Assembly: GCA_011523485.1 (NCBI GenBank)
Contig: WTGR01000031.1
Location: 1 to 7,700 of the forward strand
DNA: 7,700 nt
DNA from: Acidobacteriota bacterium
Lineage (GTDB): Bacteria; Acidobacteriota; Vicinamibacteria; Vicinamibacterales; UBA8438
Direction of reading: 5' to 3'
The notes beneath the pieces were generated by a model. It had not been told where the DNA came from. It made no database searches and was given only the letters and a program-made list of their open reading frames with translations. The position numbers and the translations under genes are program-made. This document shows, piece by piece, positions 1-5,140 of the stretch; within the stretch, counting starts at the first letter, position 1, and each line of letters starts with the position of its first letter.

Positions 1-147
1 TTCGAGCCTCCGCCGTAGACGGTTCACCGCCCGGACCTCGTTCCGCACCGTCCAGATCGTGGGCTCGCCCGCCTCCGGCGCCAGCACCGCGACCTGCAAC
101 TCCGCCTTGTGCGCATCGATTCCCACGTAGGTGATAGGCTCGCTCAT
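1..147 (-). CDS. IS110-family transposase, N-terminal fragment (runs off left edge)
   Basis: Only the first 49 codons are in the window. The product begins MSEPITYVGIDAHKAELQVA, the start of the DEDD (RuvC-like) domain of IS110-family transposases; the Asp of the GIDAHK motif (residue 10) is the first catalytic acid of the DEDD set. The stretch WTVRNEVRAVNRLRRRLE also fits the N-terminal region of this family. IS110 enzymes catalyse excision and insertion of their element, and in characterised members are guided by a bridge RNA encoded next to the gene. The ATG at 145-147 is supported by GGAG (154-157) six bases upstream. The gene is read out of the window, so its integrity, the Ser-containing C-terminal domain and the far end of the element cannot be judged. 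Family assignment is from remembered motif similarity and is strong for such a short piece. Confidence 0.88.
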   Translation of the reverse strand, partial: MSEPITYVGIDAHKAELQVAVLAPEAGEPTIWTVRNEVRAVNRLRRRLE

Positions 148-356
148 GACCGGCTCCTTTCGTCTGCGGCTCTGACGCCGCGCGAGGTGTCAACCCGCGA
201 ATCGTAGGCGGCCTCGGCCACCTTGTCGCGTGCCCGCGCACGACGACGGCATGATTGCGAGCCGGTCATTCCATATCGTCTAGCGGACACCACTGGAAGA
301 CACGATTCTCTTTGCTCAAGCTGGATGGTCCGGTCGTCGCCTGGATGCTCCGACGC
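148..356. other. Non-coding leader of the IS110 element and 3' flank of the nuclease operon
   Basis: These 209 bp lie between the transposase start and the stop codon of the NucS-like gene; I see no credible gene in them. The left end of the IS element must fall somewhere here, but IS110-group elements have poor or absent terminal inverted repeats and I cannot place it. In the IS110 group the bridge RNA is encoded in the non-coding region upstream of the transposase, so this interval is the place to expect one. The only structure I can point to is a short hairpin, GCGGC (166-170) with GCCGC (177-181) around a 6-nt loop. No terminator with a T-tract is apparent for the operon. Confidence 0.4.
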
Positions 357-1355
357 TCAGCGTTCAACCTGGTCGCCGAGTGGCGGTAGCTTCTCCATGA
401 GGAACTTCCGTATCTGCTCAATCCGCGCGTCGAGCGCTTCGCCGGTAAGAAACTGATCCACGTTGCCCGGCTCCAGCGCAGCGGCTGCCTCCTGCTCCGA
501 GACGTCGAAGAACTCGGCGAACGCATCCGGTCCGGCTGCGATGTGGATCCCGCCCGCCCGGGGCGTGGCGTACATCAAGAACCGCCCGCGATGCGTCGGC
601 GGAGTGATCATCACGCTCAGCGTGTACGGCCGAACGAAGAGACCAGCATCCTTCGACATCCCGATGAAGCGATCAAAGGGTTCGAGCACCTTCTCTTCCA
701 CTGCACGACGCCGAATCGCATCCAAGGTACGCTCGGCGCGAGGCCGAGAGAGCGCGTCAGCCTGCTCTTCGATCACCTCGCGAATCAGCAGCCTGGGGCC
801 GCCGGCCAGCTCGAACACCTCGAAGCTGACGACGTCGATCGACACGTTGAAGCGCCCCAGGAAGTCCTGCATGCGCTCGAGTCCGGCGGAGATACCGACA
901 CCGACGAGCGCGACCGCGATCTCGCGCTGCCCGCCGTCGGCTTCGGAGTCGAGAAGCTGTCTCAACCGCGCCGACAGCATCTCGGCATCGCCGAAGTCCT
1001 TCAGCTTGGGCTCGAGTTTCGCACGCAGGTCGTCGGCGGAGAGCCGTGCGAGCGATGACGCATAGTAGAGCGCCTGATGCAACGCTCCGGCGTCCAGCCG
1101 CCCAGCTTTGAGTTCGAGCACCACCCAGCGGTCCCGCCCGTCGATGGCCAGCAGGTCGAGTATCCCATCGTCGATGTACACTTGTCGGCCCACTATCGTC
1201 AGCCCGCCGCCGATCAGCTTGGCGTCCGCCGCTATCCAGTCTTCCAGCTGCTTCTCCGAGACTCCGAGAGGTGATCTCTCGACCGCGCTCAGCAAGGGAG
1301 GCTGTCCACTGGATGATCCCGATTCGTCGATCCGCCAGACCGCAAGGTTCATCAT
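357..1355 (-). CDS. NucS/RecB-like PD-(D/E)XK nuclease domain protein, 332 aa
   Basis: Last gene of the operon. Residues about 33-100 form a PD-(D/E)XK nuclease module resembling the C-terminal domain of NucS/EndoMS (DUF91-like). It has Glu38 in the first helix (EKQLEDWIAAD), Asp67 in GILDLLAID, the ELK motif with Glu81 and Lys83, and Gln94 in HQALYY; all expected active-site positions are present, so cleavage activity is plausible. Residues about 170-190 (VSFEVFELAGGPRLLIREV) look like the closing strand often seen after such domains. The rest, about 195-332, has a charged helix followed by a mixed region (FVRPYTLSVMITPP, RFLMYATPRAGGIHI) that I cannot assign. The protein lacks the N-terminal domain of true NucS, so it is not the canonical mismatch endonuclease. 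The frame is open further upstream, but the ATG at 1355 has a strong ribosome binding site and avoids overlapping the preceding gene. The substrate is unknown. Confidence 0.8.
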   Translation of the reverse strand: MMNLAVWRIDESGSSSGQPPLLSAVERSPLGVSEKQLEDWIAADAKLIGGGLTIVGRQVYIDDGILDLLAIDGRDRWVVLELKAGRLDAGALHQALYYASSLARLSADDLRAKLEPKLKDFGDAEMLSARLRQLLDSEADGGQREIAVALVGVGISAGLERMQDFLGRFNVSIDVVSFEVFELAGGPRLLIREVIEEQADALSRPRAERTLDAIRRRAVEEKVLEPFDRFIGMSKDAGLFVRPYTLSVMITPPTHRGRFLMYATPRAGGIHIAAGPDAFAEFFDVSEQEAAAALEPGNVDQFLTGEALDARIEQIRKFLMEKLPPLGDQVER

Positions 1356-1359
1356 GGTG

Positions 1360-1367
1360 CTCCTCCC
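1360..1367 (-). promoter_or_regulatory. Ribosome binding site fixing the start of the NucS-like gene
   Basis: Read on the minus strand this is GGGAGGAG, with its GGAGG core (1362-1366) six bases before the ATG at 1355. It lies in the 31-bp gap after the preceding stop codon. It decides in favour of this start over in-frame codons further upstream that would run the protein into the previous gene. A second ATG follows immediately (codon 2), so initiation could occur at either. Confidence 0.75.
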
Positions 1368-1386
1368 TGGACAGTTGCTGTTGTCG

Positions 1387-2136
1387 CTACCGATCGAACC
1401 GACCCCGATACGGGTGGCGGGCGGCCGCGCCAGCATCGGTGGGTTCGTCCGCGCGCAGCGGCGGGAACACCTCGTCGGACCCGGCGAAGGTGACGCGCGA
1501 GGGTTGATCCGCCGGCACCTCAGTTGCGTCCCGGCGCATCGTCTCTGTGAGCCCGCGAAGCTGAACGATGTCCCGCTCCAGGGCGGCGTGGCCGGCCGCC
1601 GCTGCGGCGTGCTGCAGAGCCTCGAGTACGCGGCGCCAACTCGTGAGAACCAAGCTGCGCGCATAATCCTGCTCGATGGGAGCCACCCGTATACGGCAGA
1701 GATCGACTGTCGTCGACTCCTCCGAAAGCTCGAACCCCGCGCGGCGGCAGCGCGCTTTCAGTTCACCCCACAGTAACTTGTCTTCGATCCGGTCCTCCGG
1801 CGCGATGAACGCCAGCACGGACGTGTCTCGTTCGGGGAGCGCCCTGAGATAGTCGACCGGTTGAAAGTCGGTCAACCGGGCCCGAAACTTGTTCTCGACA
1901 AAGATCCTGTGATCTCCCGTTCCTGCATCGTGGATCGAAAGGTCCGGGCGCACGTTGTCCGCATAGTTCCATTCGGTCCCGATCCGACCGATGTCGAACG
2001 GCTGGGACCCCACCAGATCGATGAACCGCTCCGCGACCCTGCCGGAGGCATCGAGAAGGTAATGGAGTGCTCGCGTGGCGGCGGGCTCGGCTTGCGTGAT
2101 CTTCGGAACGACATGCGCCAGGATGCTTTGGCTCAT
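1387..2136 (-). CDS. PD-(D/E)XK nuclease-fold protein, intact motif, C-terminally short, 249 aa
   Basis: Third gene of the operon and a paralogue of the gene immediately upstream (2144-3223). The nuclease core shows Glu17 in the first helix, the PD motif with Asp65 (NVRPDLSIHD), then E-N-K with Glu81 and Lys83 (FVENKFRARL), followed by Gln92 and Tyr96 (FQPVDYLRALP). These are the expected positions for the PDDEXK_4-type family in which E-A-K-F-W...QP..YL..LP is common. Shared later segments with its neighbour include LAFIAPEDR, the SW..VL..LQ.A helix and the LQLRGLT-like element. Similarity stops near the C-terminus: about 137 residues present at the end of the neighbour have no counterpart here, and the ORF ends 31 bp before the NucS-like gene. 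This may be a naturally short form or the result of a deletion. The start at 2136 is chosen over an in-frame codon at 2169 because of a perfect Shine-Dalgarno. Nuclease activity is likely but untested. Confidence 0.75.
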   Translation of the reverse strand: MSQSILAHVVPKITQAEPAATRALHYLLDASGRVAERFIDLVGSQPFDIGRIGTEWNYADNVRPDLSIHDAGTGDHRIFVENKFRARLTDFQPVDYLRALPERDTSVLAFIAPEDRIEDKLLWGELKARCRRAGFELSEESTTVDLCRIRVAPIEQDYARSLVLTSWRRVLEALQHAAAAAGHAALERDIVQLRGLTETMRRDATEVPADQPSRVTFAGSDEVFPPLRADEPTDAGAAARHPYRGRFDR

Positions 2137-2143
2137 GACTTGC

Positions 2144-2152
2144 TCACCTCCT
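2144..2152 (-). promoter_or_regulatory. Strong Shine-Dalgarno overlapping the upstream stop codon
   Basis: On the minus strand this reads AGGAGGTGA, a 9-base match to the common bacterial anti-Shine-Dalgarno sequence, seven bases before the ATG at 2136. Its last three bases are the TGA stop codon of the upstream gene (2144-2146). Ribosomes terminating there would sit on the initiation signal, so the two paralogues are probably translationally coupled and made in linked amounts. Confidence 0.8.
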
Positions 2153-3223
2153 GGCGCCAGCCTCGTCACCCCACTCGGTGATGCAAGTTTCCAAAAGGGT
2201 GTCCGCGATGCGGCGCATCTGTTCCACGGCGTTTTCGACTACCTCAGCCTCCGCGACGCCGGTCTTGAGTCGAATCGGGATGTACAGCGAATCTTCGTAT
2301 GAACGCACGTCGTCGATGCGACTCATGATACGCCGCCAGTCCTTCTCGATGCTGTAAGTGGGCGAGCTCTTCAGGACCCACCACAGGGGCGTGATTCCCG
2401 AATCCCGCCATGGCCTCAGCTCGAGCCCGAAACGCAGGTCGAGCTTTCCGCGCAACTGCATCCACCAGCCAGCGCCACGACCGGTCCGGTAGGAGGCCGC
2501 GCGGTAGCTCCGGTTCTCGAGGCGCACGAGGCCTACTTTCACGAGGCGGTGCGTAATCTTGTCCACCAACTGCTGGTAGCCCCTGATGCGGCGCGCCAAG
2601 CGCTTGTTTCCCACGTCGTCTTCCGTCAGTGGCAGGAACGCCTCCTTATCGAGTCGGTCCGTCAGGCCGCGAAGCTGCAGGACGTCCTGCTCGACGACGG
2701 GGTCGCGTGCCGCCCGCTGCAGCGTGTCGAGAACGGACGTCCAGCTCATGACCGCCAGCACGTGGGGGTCGACCCGCACCCAGGTCGCGCCATCCGCTGG
2801 TGATTCGTCGCCGAGCTCCAGTTCGCCGCTGCCGTCGCAGCGCTTCTGCAGGTCGCGCCACAGGTCGCGGGTCCGAGCCGGAGGGGCGATGAACACGAGC
2901 GCCCCCGGCGTGTCGACCGGAAGCGCCTTGAGGTATTTGGCCGGCTGCGTCGCGTCCACCTCACCCCAGAACGTCGTCTCGACGGAAACCCGGTGCATCC
3001 CGTTGTGGTCCCGAATTCTCAGGTCCGGCTTGGCGTCGTCCTCCTGGGAAGGATCCTTGTCGAGACCGCCGAATGCGAACTCCGGGGCACCGCCGCGGGA
3101 GAGCAGATCGACGAACGCTTGGGCCACGTCCGGCGAACCGTCGCGCTCGAGAAGATAGGCGAGCGCCCATGTCGCGGCCTCTTCGCGGCGCCATTCGGGT
3201 ACAAGACGTTCCAGCAGACTCAT
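2144..3223 (-). CDS. PD-(D/E)XK-fold protein with degenerate active site (Lys to Thr), 359 aa
   Basis: Second gene of the operon, full-length relative of the downstream paralogue. The nuclease-like core is residues about 1-125: Glu15 in the first helix, the PD motif with Asp67 (AKPDLRIRD), then VETTFWGEV where Glu82 is kept but the lysine expected at residue 84 is Thr, followed by Gln93 and Tyr97 (TQPAKYLKALP) and LVFIAPPAR. Related proteins commonly carry E-A-K-F-W here, so the FW context supports the alignment and the loss of the catalytic Lys. Residues about 150-222 contain the SW.SVL..LQ helix and the LQLRGLTDRLD element shared with the paralogue. Residues about 223-359 form an extra C-terminal domain with a Trp-rich motif (WWMQLRGKLDLRFGLEL, then GITPLWWVL). 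I infer a structural, sensing or regulatory role rather than cleavage, perhaps as partner of the downstream nuclease. The ATG at 3223 follows the preceding stop by 15 bp with GAGG about ten bases upstream. Confidence 0.75.
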   Translation of the reverse strand: MSLLERLVPEWRREEAATWALAYLLERDGSPDVAQAFVDLLSRGGAPEFAFGGLDKDPSQEDDAKPDLRIRDHNGMHRVSVETTFWGEVDATQPAKYLKALPVDTPGALVFIAPPARTRDLWRDLQKRCDGSGELELGDESPADGATWVRVDPHVLAVMSWTSVLDTLQRAARDPVVEQDVLQLRGLTDRLDKEAFLPLTEDDVGNKRLARRIRGYQQLVDKITHRLVKVGLVRLENRSYRAASYRTGRGAGWWMQLRGKLDLRFGLELRPWRDSGITPLWWVLKSSPTYSIEKDWRRIMSRIDDVRSYEDSLYIPIRLKTGVAEAEVVENAVEQMRRIADTLLETCITEWGDEAGARR

Positions 3224-3238
3224 GAGGCCAATACCTCT

Positions 3239-3607
3239 CTATCGCTCTCGCCTGCCAGTGTCGCCGGCGCGGATCACGAAGTCGCGGCGATCCCTGTAGA
3301 GGAGCGCGCGGTTCAGGACCGTGTCATGGGCGTCCAGGTCGATGTCGGCGCATTCCACCATCGTCCAGTACTTGTGCTCGCCCAGGAAGAGGTACTGGCG
3401 CCGCTGGTGGAAGAACCTGCACTCGACACCCTCGCCGCGCGCGATGCGCTCACAGAAGGCGGCAAGGAGTTCCCCCTGTCCATCCTTGTTGACGACCACG
3501 TACTCGTGGGGCCACGTGTCACGGTACGTCACAGCTTCCCGCCACGGCGCGTCGGCAATGAGTTGTATGATGTCTCGTACGTGTCGGCCATGCGCGAGCG
3601 CGCTCAC
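3239..3607 (-). CDS. Conserved-looking small protein of unknown function, 122 aa
   Basis: First gene of the operon. I do not recognise a named domain. The protein has an aromatic-rich core: DAPWREAVTYRDTWPHEYVV (Trp22, Trp32, His34, Glu35, Tyr36), then CRFFHQRRQYLFLGEHKYWTM ending with Tyr80-Trp81. I associate this WPHEY...YW pattern with short, soluble hypothetical proteins found scattered among bacteria, but I cannot name the family. There is no signal peptide or membrane segment. Its place at the head of a nuclease operon suggests it belongs to the same module, possibly as a partner, sensor or toxin/antidote-type component; this is inference only. The start is GTG: the upstream in-frame stop (TGA) is only a few bases away, and GGGGAG lies seven bases before the GTG. 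The C-terminus (GDTGRRER) is basic. Confidence 0.7.
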   Translation of the reverse strand: MSALAHGRHVRDIIQLIADAPWREAVTYRDTWPHEYVVVNKDGQGELLAAFCERIARGEGVECRFFHQRRQYLFLGEHKYWTMVECADIDLDAHDTVLNRALLYRDRRDFVIRAGDTGRRER

Positions 3608-3680
3608 TGTTCAGCTCCCCGGAGTCAACATTGCCGCGCATGCCGCTGCGCGTCGGCGCCGCGGTCGCCCGGAACGCCCG

Positions 3681-3720
3681 CCAGTTGCCGACGCCGGCCG
3701 CGAGCCAGTTGCCGACGCCG
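3681..3720. repeat. Two-copy direct repeat, 16 bp identical, 24-bp period
   Basis: CCAGTTGCCGACGCCG occurs at 3681-3696 and again at 3705-3720, separated by GCCGCGAG, so the repeat period is 24 bp. I see no third copy on either side. It lies 74-113 bp upstream of the first operon gene. It may be a minisatellite remnant or a pair of protein binding sites; nothing in the sequence decides between these. Confidence 0.7.
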
Positions 3721-3767
3721 ACACCGGCCCCCAGGACTGTGGTCGGAGGACGCAGGCCGAGCCCGGA

Positions 3768-3783
3768 CTTCAGAGCGCTGAAG
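3768..3783. repeat. Short perfect inverted repeat (6-bp arms, 4-bp loop)
   Basis: CTTCAG (3768-3773) and CTGAAG (3778-3783) flank AGCG. It is about 100 bp past the stop of the DUF481 gene and 160 bp before the nuclease operon. There is no adjacent T-tract on the minus strand, so it is not a standard intrinsic terminator. It could be an operator half-site pair or chance. Confidence 0.4.
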
Positions 3784-3880
3784 ACTCGCTGGGCGTGTCC
3801 AGGACCGTAATCGCCAGGAATCGCCGGCGTTGATGGGACGCGGTTGGCCGCTGGTCTGTTCTCAACGGCTCTGCGCCAGT

Positions 3881-4852
3881 TCAGAAGCTGATCACCAGCG
3901 CGGTCCGGAGGATCGCGTCGAGGCCAGCCTTGCGGATCCGACCCGTACCGAGATCGAGAACCGTGCCGCCCGCCATGGCTGTCTCGAACACTTCGTCCCC
4001 GCTGCCCGGTGCGCCATCGGGGTCGTTCAGCACGACGTGCGCGCGGATGGCGGCATCCTCCAGCGCCGGCCGATGCTCATACAGATGCTGGAGGCTGATC
4101 CGTAACGATAGGTGATCGTTGATGGCGACGCCGACCGCGTTAGTGACATTCAGGGAGTAGTCGGAGGCCGACAAGAGGTTCACGTTCAGCGTCAGGTCGC
4201 TGTCCAACTCCAGTGCGGCGCCGAGCCGGTGATGATAGTCGCCGTCCAGACGGAAGCCTCCGAACCGGTCGTCCTTCGCGGCGTCCGGTTCGAGTTCCTC
4301 CCGCGCGGTGTAGCTGACGCCGTAGCCGGTGGAGAACGACAGGTCGTCCGTGTCGGCCCAGACGTTGCCCACGCCGCCGAAGACGATGTAGCGGTTCCGG
4401 ATGCCGGCGTCGTTGTTGCGATCCCAACTCGTACCCGTGTTCCAGAAGAACCGCTCGCTGATGTTCACCTCCAGGCGTCCTTCGACGAAGTACTGCTCGA
4501 CGTCCGGCGGGCCGTCCGCCCGGGCGACAGCCGTCTCGAACTCGTCCGGCTGCTCGCCGGGCACGAAGCGCAGCCCCGGCTCGACGACGAGAATCCGGTC
4601 GCCGCCCGTCCGCGCGCGAATGCCGTCCACGCGCAACCGGGCCCGCGCCGCGGTCCAGTTGCGGCGCAGGGTGTTCTTGAATCCGAACGTCTGGGTATCG
4701 GCGTTCCCACCGGCCCGGACGACACTCAGCTCCGTTGCGTTCGACCAGCCGGCTTCTTCCTCGGCCGTGTCGGGTTCCTGTGCGCCGCCGCCGGCCGCCA
4801 TCGTCGCCAGCCAGACCAGCAGCAGCGGTACCGTCCGCCAATCCGTTCGCAT
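3881..4852 (-). CDS. DUF481 (YdiY-like) outer-membrane beta-barrel protein, 323 aa
   Basis: The N-terminus is a typical Sec signal peptide: positive MRTDWR, hydrophobic VPLLLVWLATMAA, and a likely cleavage after GGGA (residue 24) before QEPD. After an acidic linker, residues about 36-323 show alternating strands typical of DUF481 proteins: WSNATELSVVRAGGNADTQT, the KNTLRRNW and ARLRVDGIR strands, ERFFWNTGTSWDRNNDAGI, and near the end LSLRISLQHLYEHRPAL. The chain ends in Phe, the usual barrel assembly signal. The family is annotated as putative salt-induced outer-membrane protein; molecular function is not established. The protein is longer than the smallest family members. The ATG at 4852 is chosen over an in-frame start at 4990 because it begins the signal peptide and has GGAGG nine bases upstream. 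It is in the same orientation as the kinase gene but 288 bp away, so co-transcription is uncertain. Confidence 0.85.
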   Translation of the reverse strand: MRTDWRTVPLLLVWLATMAAGGGAQEPDTAEEEAGWSNATELSVVRAGGNADTQTFGFKNTLRRNWTAARARLRVDGIRARTGGDRILVVEPGLRFVPGEQPDEFETAVARADGPPDVEQYFVEGRLEVNISERFFWNTGTSWDRNNDAGIRNRYIVFGGVGNVWADTDDLSFSTGYGVSYTAREELEPDAAKDDRFGGFRLDGDYHHRLGAALELDSDLTLNVNLLSASDYSLNVTNAVGVAINDHLSLRISLQHLYEHRPALEDAAIRAHVVLNDPDGAPGSGDEVFETAMAGGTVLDLGTGRIRKAGLDAILRTALVISF

Positions 4853-4861
4853 TCGGGTCTT

Positions 4862-4866
4862 CCTCC
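4862..4866 (-). promoter_or_regulatory. Ribosome binding site fixing the DUF481 start
   Basis: GGAGG on the minus strand, nine bases before the ATG at 4852. Together with the signal peptide that begins at that ATG, it rules out the longer in-frame reading from 4990. Confidence 0.65.
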
Positions 4867-4889
4867 ACGCGGTTGCTGAAGGCCTCGAG

Positions 4890-4913
4890 GCACCGCCGCA
4901 CCGCTGCACCGCT
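4890..4913. repeat. Three tandem copies of an 8-bp unit
   Basis: GCACCGCC GCACCGCT GCACCGCT, differing at one base in the first copy. It lies 38 bp upstream of the DUF481 start codon, between the ribosome binding site and any upstream promoter. Short tandem repeats of this kind can change copy number by slippage, but three copies is too few to assert this. Confidence 0.6.
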
Positions 4914-5140
4914 CTACTTGGCGTGGCGGGCGAGTGTCTGACGCCAGAGCCCCACGGGCTCGCGGGAGCTGCCAGCGTGGTGCGCTTCAAGCGTCCGTTC
5001 CAATAACTTCAAGGCGTCAGTGAATCGAAAACCGAACACCCGAACGCGCAGGAATCGTGAGTTCACGGACGGGAGAAGCAGGGAACGTGCGGGTGTTGCT
5101 GATTTCGGGCGCACCGGCGGACGGCGGTTTCGAACTGCCT

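Larger units (their letters stand above)
3608..3880. other. Gene-free spacer upstream of the nuclease operon
   Basis: These 273 bp separate the stop of the DUF481 gene from the GTG of the first operon gene and should contain the operon promoter. I found no convincing -35/-10 pair. One minus-strand frame is open from the left part of the DUF481 gene through this interval to about 3530, and reads sensibly in places (VFSALKSGLGLRPP, then two GVGNW units), but it has no usable ATG/GTG start with a ribosome binding site before it enters the next gene. I do not call it a gene. Confidence 0.5.
4853..5140. other. Intergenic region between kinase and DUF481 genes
   Basis: These 288 bp hold no gene I can support. 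A 66-codon minus-strand frame (4914-5114) starts with GTG without a ribosome binding site and resembles nothing I know. A small hairpin, GAGCCC (4947-4952) with GGGCTC (4956-4961), lacks a T-tract. The stretch around 5005-5060 is more AT-rich than its surroundings and is the likeliest location for a DUF481 promoter, but no good -35/-10 pair is visible. Confidence 0.45.

Noticed and set aside
1356..1664. N-terminal extension of the NucS-like protein by 103 residues
   Set aside because: It would overlap most of the end of the preceding gene and reads as low-complexity Arg/Pro/Ser sequence. A strong ribosome binding site supports the start at 1355.
2993..3781. 262-codon plus-strand open frame spanning the operon's first two genes and the spacer
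   Set aside because: It overlaps two minus-strand genes with good start signals, and the translation degenerates into low-complexity Arg/Pro/Ser sequence.
3530..3880. Open minus-strand frame through the spacer with coding-like segments and GVGNW repeats
   Set aside because: It has no usable start codon with a ribosome binding site before it overlaps the 122-aa gene in another frame. It is kept only as a comment on the repeat.
4112..4879. 255-codon plus-strand open frame opposite the DUF481 gene
   Set aside because: It is antisense to a gene with a signal peptide and family motifs. Its own product shows no domain and no ribosome binding site.
4947..4961. Hairpin GAGCCC/GGGCTC as a terminator for the kinase gene
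   Set aside because: It has only a 6-bp stem with a 3-nt loop, no T-tract, and lies about 180 bp past the stop codon.
4853..4990. N-terminal extension of the DUF481 protein by 46 residues
   Set aside because: It would bury the signal peptide in the interior and contains the 8-bp tandem repeat. The GGAGG before 4852 supports the shorter form.
4914..5114. 66-codon minus-strand frame between the kinase and DUF481 genes
   Set aside because: It has a GTG start without a ribosome binding site, no recognisable motif, and is short enough to occur by chance at this base composition.
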